DNA from: Bog-532 sp963833835
Lineage (GTDB): Bacteria; Actinomycetota; Actinomycetes; Streptosporangiales; Streptosporangiaceae
Direction of reading: 5' to 3'
NCBI GenBank assembly: GCA_963833835.1
Contig: CAWHZI010000017.1
Location: 211,352-275,351 of the forward strand
DNA: 64,000 nt
The translations under genes were made by a program, and so were the position numbers. The notes under the pieces were generated by a model. It worked only from the letters and a program-made list of their open reading frames with translations. It ran no database searches and was not told the DNA's origin. How positions within the stretch are numbered: the stretch's first letter is position 1; each line of letters begins with the position of its first letter. Of this stretch, positions 9,552-17,331 are shown in pieces.

Positions 9552-10475
9552 TTAACGTTCTTGCAGGTGCTCATGTGTAAGCTCGGCCCAGCCGTCGCGC
9601 CAGCTGGGCCAGGCCAGTTTCCAGCCGAGCTCCTGCCGCGCGTACCGGTTGCTCGCCCCGCGCGCGTAACGGGGCCGCCCCGGCGCGGTGCCCCCGGCCA
9701 GTGCGGCGTCCCGGGCCGGGGCCGGGGCTGGGATTGGGGCTGGGGTCGGGGCCCCGACGGCCGCGCAGAACACCGGCACCCACACCGAGGCTGCGGCAGG
9801 CTCGTCGTCCACCACGTTGACCGCGCCCGGCGGCCAGTCCAGCGCGGCCACCGCCGCCGCCGCGGCGTCGTCGACGTGCACAAAGCTGCTGACCTCGCCC
9901 GTGCCGCGGAGCTGGCCCGCCCTCGCCGACTTAGCCACCGCCCCGGCCGCCCAGTACCAGGTGCCGGGACCGTAGAGCAGCCCGTTGCGCAGGATGACCG
10001 GCTCGGGCAGCTCGCGGGCGGCCTGCTCCATCACGCGGATGGCGTCCACGGTGTCCCGCCGGGTCGCGTCGGCCGCCCCGGTGTCCAGCGGGGTGGCCTC
10101 GTCCGCGGGCTCGTCGCCGCCCCGATAAGCCCAGGCGATGCTCTGCACGATAAACCGCCGGGCGCCCGCCGCCCGGGCCGCGTCGACCAGGTTCCTGGTA
10201 CCGGCCCGGCGCACCTCGGCGTTGCCCGGCCCGACCCCGCCCGCCAGGTCGGTCAGCTGATGCATGACCACCTCAGGGGCGGCCGCGACCACGACCTGCC
10301 GCACCCGCTCCGCGTCGAAGACGTCGCCCGCCGCGACCTCGGCCCCCAGCGCCGCCAGCGGCCTGGCCTTTTCGGGCCGCCGGGCCAAGATGGTGACCCG
10401 GTGTCCCTGATCGAGCAGCAACGGCACGATCCGCTGTCCCAGTACGCCGGTCCCGCCGGCGATGACGATACGCAT
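9552..10475 (-). CDS. NAD(P)-binding epimerase/dehydratase-like oxidoreductase (extended SDR)
   Basis: From the ATG at 10475 the protein is 307 residues with a clear Rossmann start, MRIVIAGGTGVLGQRIVPLL, followed by LARRPEKA, where the cofactor phosphate or ribose would bind. VMHQLTDLAGG and QSIAWAYRGGDEPADE occupy the central SDR positions. The usual YxxxK is not obvious: the Ser/Tyr region reads SIAWAYRGG. The cofactor fold is therefore sure, but catalysis is not. It resembles nucleoside-diphosphate-sugar epimerase relatives of unknown substrate. The C-terminus (RQELGWKLAWPSWRDGW) matches the typical end of such enzymes. Confidence 0.78.
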   Translation of the reverse strand: MRIVIAGGTGVLGQRIVPLLLDQGHRVTILARRPEKARPLAALGAEVAAGDVFDAERVRQVVVAAAPEVVMHQLTDLAGGVGPGNAEVRRAGTRNLVDAARAAGARRFIVQSIAWAYRGGDEPADEATPLDTGAADATRRDTVDAIRVMEQAARELPEPVILRNGLLYGPGTWYWAAGAVAKSARAGQLRGTGEVSSFVHVDDAAAAAVAALDWPPGAVNVVDDEPAAASVWVPVFCAAVGAPTPAPIPAPAPARDAALAGGTAPGRPRYARGASNRYARQELGWKLAWPSWRDGWAELTHEHLQER

Positions 10476-10592
10476 GGACCCACGGTAGCCAGCCGGTGGC
10501 CCGCAAGCCTGAGCCACTTAGCCCTCAGTTTCGTGGGCCAGTCCGTGATGCCAGGATGGACGCGACGATCACATCGATGAAAGGAGCCCGCG

Positions 10593-11654
10593 ATGGCGCG
10601 GCGCGTGGACAGCGAACTGCTGCTGGTCGGAAGCCTGCCCGCGGACTCGACCGAATCGGCCTTGCGCTCGGCCGCCGGGTTCTTCGGTGACCTGGTGTTC
10701 GCGCTGCCGGACGGCGAGACCGGCCCGCGGGCCGGGTGGGTCAGCTACGAGCGGGAACGCCTGGCCCGCCCGAACCCCGGGGTAGTCGTGGTCCAGGAGA
10801 CCGAGTCACCCACCGGGCTGCCGCGCCACGCCTACGAGACCCCGGTGTTCGGCATCCGGCCCGGGACCTCCCAGCTGCACTGGGATACCTGGCCCCGCAT
10901 CGATGACGCGATCGCGGGTTACCAGGTGTTCACCGCGCTGCGGGCGGACGGCGTGATCCCCCGGCACCTGCGTTTCCAGGTCGGCCTGCCGTTCCCGGCC
11001 AGCGCGCTGAACGCGTTCAAGGCCGACTTCGCCGCCGACTACCCGGTCGCGGCCCGGGCCTTCGAGGACCTGGTGGGCCGGGAGCTGGCCCGGCTGACCG
11101 CGGCCATCCCGCCGGAGGACCTGGCCATCCAGTGGGACATGGCCTACGAGACCCAGGACCTGGAGGGCGTGCTGGCCTGGACCCCCGAGGGGGCCTGGGA
11201 ACGGTTCGCCGGACCCGTCACCCGGCTGACCCGGCTGATCCCCGAGCAGACCCTGGTCGGCTACCACCTGTGTTACGGCACGTTCCCGGAGTGGCCCATG
11301 TACGAGGCCCGGGACCTGGGCCTGCTGGTCCGGATGGCCAACTTCGCGGTCGCGAACTCGGGCCGGACGGTGGACTGGCTGCACCTGGCCGGCCCCCGTT
11401 ACCTGCGCAGCGAGGACCGCGCCTTCTTCCGCCCGCTGGTCGACCTGGAACCGGGTGACGCGCGGGTCTTCCTCGGCATCGTGCTGCCCATCGACGGCGC
11501 TGCGGGCCTGCGCCGCCGCCACGACACCGCGTCCCGCTACCTGGACGACTTCGGCGTCGCCATGTACTGCGGTTTCGGCCGCCAGCCCGGCGCGGACGGC
11601 ACCGAGACCATGCGCGAGCACGCCGCTGTGGTCCGTACGGTGCGCGGCCTCTAG
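10593..11654 (+). CDS. Uncharacterised protein, possibly a MetE/UROD-like barrel
   Basis: This is a soluble protein of 353 residues starting at an ATG after a strong AAAGGAG box. The opening LLLVGSLPADSTESAL, then FALPDGETGPRAGWVSYERE, and the later LAIQWDMAYETQDLEG recall the MetE/uroporphyrinogen-decarboxylase-like TIM-barrel superfamily. I do not see a full set of zinc ligands (a HxC motif is absent), so methyltransferase activity is not supported. Its stop overlaps that of the convergent MarR gene. I would call it a hypothetical protein with a probable barrel fold. Confidence 0.65.
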   Translation: MARRVDSELLLVGSLPADSTESALRSAAGFFGDLVFALPDGETGPRAGWVSYERERLARPNPGVVVVQETESPTGLPRHAYETPVFGIRPGTSQLHWDTWPRIDDAIAGYQVFTALRADGVIPRHLRFQVGLPFPASALNAFKADFAADYPVAARAFEDLVGRELARLTAAIPPEDLAIQWDMAYETQDLEGVLAWTPEGAWERFAGPVTRLTRLIPEQTLVGYHLCYGTFPEWPMYEARDLGLLVRMANFAVANSGRTVDWLHLAGPRYLRSEDRAFFRPLVDLEPGDARVFLGIVLPIDGAAGLRRRHDTASRYLDDFGVAMYCGFGRQPGADGTETMREHAAVVRTVRGL

Positions 11655-12184
11655 CCCGCCGCCACCGGCCTCGCGGCCTCGTCCGACTTGACCTGCTGGG
11701 CGACTTCGCACAGGTTGCCGAGCGGATCGAGGCTCTGCGCCCGGCAGGCCACCTGGCTCAGCAGGGCCAGGAACGCGGAGGTGCCGGTGTCCGACAGCGG
11801 GCTGAGCACGTGCGCCTCGACCCGGCGCAACTCCTCCTGCAGCTGCCGCCAGGTGGCGCGGCCCCGGTCGGTGGCGGCCACCAGCCGGCTGCGCCGGTCG
11901 GCTGGGTCCGGCCGCCGGGCCACCAGGTTCAGCCGTTCCAGGTCGTCGATCAGATAGGTCAGTACGGTGCGGTCGATGCCGAGGTCCTCGGCGATCGCGC
12001 CCTGATTGCGCGGCGGCTCACCGACCGCGGCGGTCAGGATCTGATATCCGCGCGGGCCGCCGGGCAGGTCACGCAGCGCATGGTCGGACGCCTTCACGTA
12101 TGCCCGGAACACCACGCCCAGCATCCAGCCCAGGTCGCCCTGAAGGTTGCCGGGTGAACCCGGATCCGGCTGCCGTTCTGCCAT
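11651..12184 (-). CDS. MarR-family transcriptional regulator
   Basis: From the ATG at 12184 this is a 177-residue winged-helix regulator. The recognition region reads GAIAEDLGIDRTVLTYLIDD and is followed by the wing LVARRPDPADRRSRLVAATD, a classic MarR pattern (the DxRxR wing). It is divergent from the luciferase-hemerythrin gene, and a perfect inverted repeat lies between them, so it most likely controls that operon and itself. The C-terminus carries one cysteine in LLSQVACRAQ and one in GNLCEVAQ, which could be redox-sensitive, but this is a guess. Confidence 0.88.
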   Translation of the reverse strand: MAERQPDPGSPGNLQGDLGWMLGVVFRAYVKASDHALRDLPGGPRGYQILTAAVGEPPRNQGAIAEDLGIDRTVLTYLIDDLERLNLVARRPDPADRRSRLVAATDRGRATWRQLQEELRRVEAHVLSPLSDTGTSAFLALLSQVACRAQSLDPLGNLCEVAQQVKSDEAARPVAAG

Positions 12185-12207
12185 GCCGTTAGGATAGCGC
12201 AGCATCA

Positions 12208-12250
12208 CAGATATTCTGCTTCTCAAATAATCTGTCGGGCATAATATCTG
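12208..12250. promoter_or_regulatory. Candidate MarR operator between divergent promoters
   Basis: CAGATATT at 12208-12215 is perfectly inverted as AATATCTG at 12243-12250, and a near copy of the second half-site (AATAATCTG) sits at 12226-12234. The segment is A/T-rich against a G/C-rich background and lies between the MarR start (12184) and the luciferase-hemerythrin start (12330), where an operator would be expected. Confidence 0.55.
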
Positions 12251-12298
12251 GATGGCAGCAGTTGGCCGCAGGAGACCCTCGACGCACCAGGAGCGACG

Positions 12299-12337
12299 AT
12301 GAGCACGCGCATCACGCCGACGGCCGGTCATGACTGA
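12299..12337 (+). other. 12-codon upstream reading frame overlapping the LLM start
   Basis: An ATG at 12299 behind a good AGGAGCG box opens a 12-codon frame that ends at 12337, overlapping the ATG at 12330 of the downstream gene in another frame. It could couple translation of the oxidoreductase. Alternatively the real start is 12299 and a one-base indel hides it, as with other broken genes in this window. Confidence 0.35.
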
Positions 12338-13922
12338 CTACGGCCACCCGCTGCTGTTCGGGTCGTTCATCACCCCGGCCGCGGCCGACCCGGAGCGGAC
12401 CGTCGGGCTCGCCGTGCTGTCCGAGCAGACCGGGCTGGACCTGGTGACCTTCCAGGACCACCCCTACCAGCCCGCGTTCCTGGACACCTGGACGCTGCTC
12501 AGCTACGTCGCCGCCCGGACCAGCCGGGTCCGGCTCGCGGCCAACGTGACCAACCTGCCGCTGCGCCCGCCGGGCGTGCTGGCCCGGTCGGCGGCCAGCC
12601 TGGACCTGCTCAGCGGCGGCCGGGCTGAGCTCGGCCTGGGCGCCGGCGCGTTCTGGGACGCGATCGAGGCCATGGGCGGTCGCCGGCTCCGTCCCGGCCA
12701 GGCCCGGCAGGCGCTGGAGGAGGCCATCGGGATCATCCGCCAGACCTGGGCCGCGGACCAGCGCGGCGGGGTCCGTCTCAACGGCGAGTTCTACCAGGTG
12801 AACGGGGCTAAGCGCGGTCCGGCGCCCGCGCACGACGTGGGTATCTGGCTCGGCGCCTACAAGCCGGGCATGCTCGCCCTGACCGGGCGTGCGGCCGACG
12901 GCTGGCTGCCCTCGCTCGGCTACCTGCAGCCCGGTGACCTGGCCGCGGGGAACAAGATCATCGACGAGGCGGCCCAGCAGGCCGGGCGGTCCCCGGACCA
13001 GATCCGCCGGCTGCTCAACGTCTCGGGCCAGTTCCGCCCGGTCAGCCGGGGCCCGCTGGACGGCCCGGCCGAGCAGTGGGCCGAGGAGCTGGCCGACCTG
13101 GCCCTGTCCGACGGGATCAGCACGTTCATCGTGGCCGCCGACGACCCGGACGACCTGAGCCGGTTCGCGGCCGAGGTCGCGCCCGCCGTCCGCGACCTGG
13201 TCGCGGCCGAGCGCGCCACCGCTCCGGTCGTCCCACGCGGCACATCAACCACTTCAGACCCAGAAATCACAACAGTCACTACCGGTGCGTCGGCGCCGTC
13301 GGCTGCCACCAGCGGTGCGTTCGCGCTCGTGCCCACCCCCGACGACGGGGTCCGCCGCAGCACCACCCGGGTGTGGGACGAAGCGGACCGGCCCACCGGC
13401 CCGGCCCGTGACCCGGCCCGGGCCTACACCGCCCAGGAGCAGGCCGACGGCGGCCAACTGATCGAGGTCCACAACGCGCTGCGGGCCGAGCTCGACCAGA
13501 TCTTCGACCTGATTGACCAGGTGGCGGCGGGTACGATGAACGCCGCGACCGCGCGGTCGCACCTCAACGAGATGACGATGCGGCAGAACAACTGGACCCT
13601 GGGCACGTACTGCGAGTCCTACTGCCGGGTCGTCACCATGCACCACACCCTCGAGGACCAATCGCTGTTCCCGCAGCTACGGCAGCGCGACCCGCGGCTG
13701 GCCCCGGTCATCGAGCGACTGCAGGCCGAGCACCGGGTCATCCACGACGTGCTGGACGGTGTCGACCGCGCACTGGTCGCGTTCGTCTCCACCGACGACC
13801 GGGACGCCGCGCTGTCCGGCCTGCGCGCCGCCGCGGACCTGCTCAGCGACAGCCTGCGCTCCCACTTGTCCTACGAAGAACGTGAGCTGGTCGAGCCCAT
13901 CGCCCGCCTGGGGATGCTCTGA
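12330..13922 (+). CDS. LLM-class flavin-dependent oxidoreductase fused to a hemerythrin domain
   Basis: This is a 530-residue fusion. Residues 1-290 form a bacterial-luciferase-like monooxygenase (FGSFITPAAADPERTVGLA, FQDHPYQPAFLDTWTLLSY, SGGRAELGLGAGAFWDAI, ALTGRAADGWLPS). A Thr/Ser/Ala-rich linker follows. Residues 370-530 form a hemerythrin/HHE four-helix bundle with all iron-ligand positions: H381, H438-xxx-E442, H468-xxx-H472 and H512 followed by E516/E517. The flavin part is predicted to use FMN (or F420) and oxygen, and the hemerythrin part a di-iron site that could bind oxygen or NO. The FMN reductase gene 51 bp downstream is the likely reductant source, and the divergent MarR gene the regulator. 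Confidence 0.88.
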   Translation: MTDYGHPLLFGSFITPAAADPERTVGLAVLSEQTGLDLVTFQDHPYQPAFLDTWTLLSYVAARTSRVRLAANVTNLPLRPPGVLARSAASLDLLSGGRAELGLGAGAFWDAIEAMGGRRLRPGQARQALEEAIGIIRQTWAADQRGGVRLNGEFYQVNGAKRGPAPAHDVGIWLGAYKPGMLALTGRAADGWLPSLGYLQPGDLAAGNKIIDEAAQQAGRSPDQIRRLLNVSGQFRPVSRGPLDGPAEQWAEELADLALSDGISTFIVAADDPDDLSRFAAEVAPAVRDLVAAERATAPVVPRGTSTTSDPEITTVTTGASAPSAATSGAFALVPTPDDGVRRSTTRVWDEADRPTGPARDPARAYTAQEQADGGQLIEVHNALRAELDQIFDLIDQVAAGTMNAATARSHLNEMTMRQNNWTLGTYCESYCRVVTMHHTLEDQSLFPQLRQRDPRLAPVIERLQAEHRVIHDVLDGVDRALVAFVSTDDRDAALSGLRAAADLLSDSLRSHLSYEERELVEPIARLGML

Positions 13923-13973
13923 CCAGCCGCCACTCACCTAACGATCACCACTGAAACAGGAGTTCAAGGAATC

Positions 13974-14552
13974 ATGCCCACGCTCACGATCATCGTTGGT
14001 TCGACCCGCCCAGGCCGCGCCGGCCAGCCGATCGCCGAATGGTTTGCCGACCGGGCCCGGACCCACGCCGGATTCGACGTCGAGGTCGCCGACCTGGCCG
14101 AGATCGGGCTGCCGCTGCTCGACGAGCCGAACCACCCGCGGCTCGGGCAGTACACCAAGCAGCACACCAAGGACTGGAGCGCGATCGTCGACCGGGCCGA
14201 CGCGGTGGTCTTCGTGACCCCCGAGTACAACTACGGCTATCCCGCGGCGCTCAAGAACGCCATCGACTTCCTGCACCGCGAGTGGCGGGACAAGCCGGCC
14301 GGCTTCGTCTCCTATGGCGGCGTGGCCGCCGGTACCCGCGCCGTCCAGCAGCTCAAGCAGGTCGTGACCACGCTGCGCATGACCCCGGTGTTCGACAGCG
14401 TGAACATCCCGTTCCACGCCCAGCTGATCAAGGACGGCAAGTTCGAGGCCACCGACCTGCTGAACCAGGCCGCCGACACCATGCTGGACGAGCTCGTCCG
14501 GGTCGAGTCCGCGCTGCACCAGCTGCGCGCCCCGGCCACCCAGCCCGCCTGA
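13974..14552 (+). CDS. NADPH-dependent FMN reductase
   Basis: This 192-residue flavodoxin-fold protein has the FMN-phosphate loop near the N-terminus (IIVGSTRPGRAGQPIAEW) and the family motif TPEYNYGYPAALKNAIDFL around residues 80-100, followed by FVSYGGVAAGTRAVQQL. It reduces flavin with NAD(P)H. A strong CAGGAG/AAGGA region precedes the ATG. Its position directly after the luciferase-like gene fits a two-component monooxygenase system, in which this enzyme supplies reduced FMN. Confidence 0.9.
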   Translation: MPTLTIIVGSTRPGRAGQPIAEWFADRARTHAGFDVEVADLAEIGLPLLDEPNHPRLGQYTKQHTKDWSAIVDRADAVVFVTPEYNYGYPAALKNAIDFLHREWRDKPAGFVSYGGVAAGTRAVQQLKQVVTTLRMTPVFDSVNIPFHAQLIKDGKFEATDLLNQAADTMLDELVRVESALHQLRAPATQPA

Positions 14553-14564
14553 CCTGCGGGCCAG

Positions 14565-15338
14565 ATGCCGCCGACCCCGGTGTTCGCCCTTACCGGGCAC
14601 ACCGCGCTGATCACCGGCTCGGCCCGGGGACTGGGCCTGGAGATGGCCCGCGGGCTGGCCGCCGCGGGTGCCCGGGTCGTGCTGAACGGGCGCGATCCCG
14701 CCCGCCTCGGCCAGGCCGCCCAGCTGCTGGCCGACGAGGGCCTCAAGACGGTCGCCTGCCCGTTCGATGTCACCGACGCCGACGCCACCACGGCGGCCCT
14801 TGAGTCCCTGCTCGAGGTCAGCGGTCCCGTCGACATCCTGGTCAACAACGTCGGGCAGCGTGACCGTCGCGGGCTGGACGCGGTCACCACCGCGGATCTG
14901 GCCCGGATGGTCGACACGCACGTGATCTCCGCGTACCGGATCAGCCGGTACGTGGCCCAGGACCTGATCCGCCGCGGCCTGCCGGGACGGATCATCAACG
15001 TTTCCTCGGTGCTGGCTCACCTGGGCCGGCTCGGGGACGTGGCCTACCCGGTGGCCAAGGCCGGCCTGGACGGCCTCACCCGCTCGCTGGCCGCCGAACT
15101 GGGCCCGCACGGCATCACCGTCAACGCCATCGCGCCAGGCAGCTTCGCCACCGAGACCAACGCCGCGCTGGCCGCCGACCCCGTGTGGCAGGAACGGCTG
15201 CGGATGCGCACCGCGCTCGGCCGCTGGGGCCGCCCCGAGGAGATCGCCGGCGCCGTCGTGTTCCTGGCCAGTGCCTCCGCCTCCTACATCACCGGCCAGG
15301 TCCTCGCGGTCGACGGCGGCATGACCGTCACCTTCTGA
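14565..15338 (+). CDS. SDR-family oxidoreductase (gluconate 5-dehydrogenase-like)
   Basis: This 257-residue classical short-chain dehydrogenase has the cofactor loop TGSARGLGLEMARGL, NGRDPARL after beta-2 (suggesting NADP), LVNNVGQRDRRG, the catalytic INVSSVLAHLG with Ser, AYPVAKAGLDGL with YxxxK, and the C-terminal ITGQVLAVDGGMTVTF. It starts 12 bp after the FMN reductase and is probably in the same MarR-controlled operon. The closest family by eye is gluconate/ketogluconate reductases, but substrate prediction within SDRs is unreliable. Confidence 0.88.
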   Translation: MPPTPVFALTGHTALITGSARGLGLEMARGLAAAGARVVLNGRDPARLGQAAQLLADEGLKTVACPFDVTDADATTAALESLLEVSGPVDILVNNVGQRDRRGLDAVTTADLARMVDTHVISAYRISRYVAQDLIRRGLPGRIINVSSVLAHLGRLGDVAYPVAKAGLDGLTRSLAAELGPHGITVNAIAPGSFATETNAALAADPVWQERLRMRTALGRWGRPEEIAGAVVFLASASASYITGQVLAVDGGMTVTF

Positions 15339-15385
15339 GCCGCCCGCCCTCAACTTCGGCTGAATGGCGCGTGTTAGCCTCCATC

Positions 15386-15401
15386 CATACAGCCCTGTAT
15401 G
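15386..15401. promoter_or_regulatory. Perfect palindrome CATACAGCCCTGTATG upstream of the DUF2867-like gene
   Basis: The arms CATACAG and CTGTATG are perfectly complementary around CC, a form typical of TetR-family operators. It covers the ATG at 15399, which argues that translation starts later, at GTG 15417, and that this site is the operator of the downstream gene. No TetR gene is adjacent. Confidence 0.5.
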
Positions 15402-15416
15402 TCGGAAGGCCAGGCC

Positions 15417-15917
15417 GTGACGCCGCTTCCCCAGTCACCGTCCGGGACATCAGCCCAGGTGCGCCAGCTCGACCCGTCGCCACAGGTCCGCGCGCTGAGC
15501 ACGCTGCCTGGCGTCGACTATGCGGACGCGTTCACCGTGACCGGCCCGGCGGCCAGCGAGCGCACGCCGGAGCAGTGGGCCCGCACCGTACTGGACCGGG
15601 CCCCGCGGCCGGTGCGCCTCAAGCTGGTGGTGGGCTGGACCCTGCTCGGACTGCGGCTCGGGGTCCGGCCGCCCGGCGGCCGTATCCTCGGCTGGCGGAT
15701 CCGCCGCAGCACCCCGGACTTGGTGCTCCTCGGCGTGGACTCCCTCGTGGGGCTGCCCGCCGAGCTGCTGTTCCTGCGTCAGCCGGACGGGCTGCTGTTC
15801 GCCACGTTCGTCCACCAGCAGAGCCGGTACGCGCGAGTCCTGTGGCCGCGGGTCGTGCCCAGTCACCAGCGGATCATCCGCTCGCTGCTGGCCGGCGGTG
15901 CTCGCCAAGCCAGCTGA
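15417..15917 (+). CDS. DUF2867-like protein of unknown function
   Basis: From the GTG at 15417, preceded by GGAAGG, this is a 166-residue soluble protein. The body YADAFTVTGPAASERTPEQW, followed by a Trp-rich helix and ending TFVHQQSRYARVLWPRVVPS then HQRIIRSLL, resembles the DUF2867 family, which is related to polyketide cyclase-like (SRPBCC) folds. An ATG at 15399 is in frame but falls inside a perfect palindrome, so the later start is preferred. No catalytic motif is evident. The gene ends 37 bp from the convergent hydrolase gene. Confidence 0.6.
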   Translation: MTPLPQSPSGTSAQVRQLDPSPQVRALSTLPGVDYADAFTVTGPAASERTPEQWARTVLDRAPRPVRLKLVVGWTLLGLRLGVRPPGGRILGWRIRRSTPDLVLLGVDSLVGLPAELLFLRQPDGLLFATFVHQQSRYARVLWPRVVPSHQRIIRSLLAGGARQAS

Positions 15918-15954
15918 CGACGCGCGCCGGGTCCATCGCGCCGGTTGACGGCGG

Positions 15955-16818
15955 CTAGCCGGCCACCCGGTCGAGCCAGCTGATCAGGGCACCGATGACC
16001 TCGTCCCGGTTGGTCTCGTTGAGGATCTCGTGCCGCGCGTTCGGGTAGGTGACCACGGTGACGTCGGTCAGGCCGGCCTGCTTGAGCCGGTCGGCCAGCG
16101 GGGTCAGCAACGTGAGCCCGCCGTTGACCGGGTCCAGTTCCCCGGCCGCGATGTAGACGGGCAGGTCGGGGCGGATCTGCGCCACCTCCTCCGGGTCGGC
16201 CAGCGCCCGCGCGCCCTCGAACATCTGCTTGGCCGAGTCGGGGTCCAGGCCGAAACCGCACAGCGGGTCGGCGACGTAGGCGTCCACGATGGCCTCGTCC
16301 CGGGTCAGCCAGTCGTAGTCGGTCCGGGCCGGCGCGAACGGGGCGTTGAACATGGCCAGGTCCAGCGGCTGGTCCAGGTCGAGCGCGGGCTCGAGCAGGT
16401 CGATGACCGCGGTGCCGGTCAGGACCGCCGCGTCCACCTCCCAGCTGTGGCGGAGCAGGTACTGCTGGACCGCGAACGAGCCCATGCTGTGCCCGAGCAG
16501 CACCAGCGGCAGCCCGGGCTGCTCGTCCCGGATCCGGGCACTGAGCCCGCCGATGTCATCCACCAGCGCCGGCCAGCCGCCGTCCCCGAGCTGCCCGGGC
16601 TCACCGATGACACTGGCCCCGTGCCCGCGGTGGTCCTGCCCGTACACGACGTACCCGGCGTCGTTCAGCGCCCGCGCGACGTGCTCGTACCGCTGGACGT
16701 GCTCGCCCATGCCGTGCGTCAGCTGGACCACAGCCCGCGGCGCACCCGGCGGATCCCACCGGTACGCCATGATCTGAGCTCCGTCTTCCGACGGGTACGT
16801 GAAGGTACTCGACGCCAT
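15955..16818 (-). CDS. Alpha/beta hydrolase (monoacylglycerol lipase-like)
   Basis: From the ATG at 16818 this is a 287-residue serine hydrolase of the lysophospholipase/S33 group. The oxyanion segment LTHGMGEHVQRYEHVARAL, the GQDHRGHGAS motif, the nucleophile elbow LLGHSMGSFA, a late Asp in AGELDPVNGG and the catalytic His in NARHEIL are all present. The reading frame stays open upstream to beyond 17.3 kb, but that part is antisense to two convincing genes and is not family-like. Predicted substrates are monoacylglycerols or similar esters. Confidence 0.85.
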   Translation of the reverse strand: MASSTFTYPSEDGAQIMAYRWDPPGAPRAVVQLTHGMGEHVQRYEHVARALNDAGYVVYGQDHRGHGASVIGEPGQLGDGGWPALVDDIGGLSARIRDEQPGLPLVLLGHSMGSFAVQQYLLRHSWEVDAAVLTGTAVIDLLEPALDLDQPLDLAMFNAPFAPARTDYDWLTRDEAIVDAYVADPLCGFGLDPDSAKQMFEGARALADPEEVAQIRPDLPVYIAAGELDPVNGGLTLLTPLADRLKQAGLTDVTVVTYPNARHEILNETNRDEVIGALISWLDRVAG

Positions 16819-16881
16819 CGGGAACATCCCTTCGAATCGGTGGCCAGCCGTACTCTTCCTGATCTTCCCATGCCTCAACAA

Positions 16882-16896
16882 CTTGTTGACAACAAG
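16882..16896. promoter_or_regulatory. Perfect palindrome CTTGTTGACAACAAG, candidate operator
   Basis: The arms CTTGTTG and CAACAAG are perfectly inverted around a single A, with further CAACAA and TGTTG flanks. It lies between the divergent hydrolase start (16818) and GTG 16921. It contains TTGACA, a good -35 hexamer, so binding here would block transcription of the helix-turn-helix pair. If the earlier ATG (16870) were used, the site would be inside the gene. Confidence 0.5.
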
Positions 16897-16920
16897 GTGT
16901 TGGCGGGTGAGGGTGACGGT

Positions 16921-17331
16921 GTGCCTGACTATCACCCTGATCACCAGCACGCGGCCCGGGAGGCCGACGCCCGCCGGGAGCTGCTGGCCGATGGCGCCTC
17001 CGAGTTGCCCCGCCCGCCGTGGCGGCACCCCAGCGAGCCGCCCCCGGCGGCCGAGCTGATCCGCTTCGCGCTCTGGCGCGCGGGCCGCGATGACCTCGAC
17101 GAGCAGGCCCTGCTCGCCGCCTTGGCCCTGTTGCCCGCGGCCCGGGCCGAGACGGACCAGATCGAGGCCGCGCTGCTCCTGACGGCCCGGTCGTCCGGCC
17201 TGCCCTGGCCGCGGATCTCCCGGGCCATGGGGCTGGCCTCGGCCCAGGCCGCCCAGCAGCGTTTCGAGCGGGTGACCGGCCGGGTCGAACACGGGCCCAC
17301 CAGCCGGGCCGGACACCGGCGCAGCCCGTGA
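16921..17331 (+). CDS. Helix-turn-helix DNA-binding protein
   Basis: This protein of about 136 residues has a conserved core, AAELIRFALWRAGRDDLDEQ, and a C-terminal helix-turn-helix (GLPWPRISRAMGLASAQAAQ followed by QRFERVTGR). Similar proteins are common in actinomycetes, next to a winged-helix partner as here. The GTG at 16921 follows TGAGGGTGA and leaves a palindrome in the promoter. The in-frame ATG at 16870 would add 17 residues with unusually A/T-rich codons. The stop overlaps the next gene's GTG by four bases, so both proteins are probably made together and may act as a pair. Confidence 0.7.
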   Translation: MPDYHPDHQHAAREADARRELLADGASELPRPPWRHPSEPPPAAELIRFALWRAGRDDLDEQALLAALALLPAARAETDQIEAALLLTARSSGLPWPRISRAMGLASAQAAQQRFERVTGRVEHGPTSRAGHRRSP

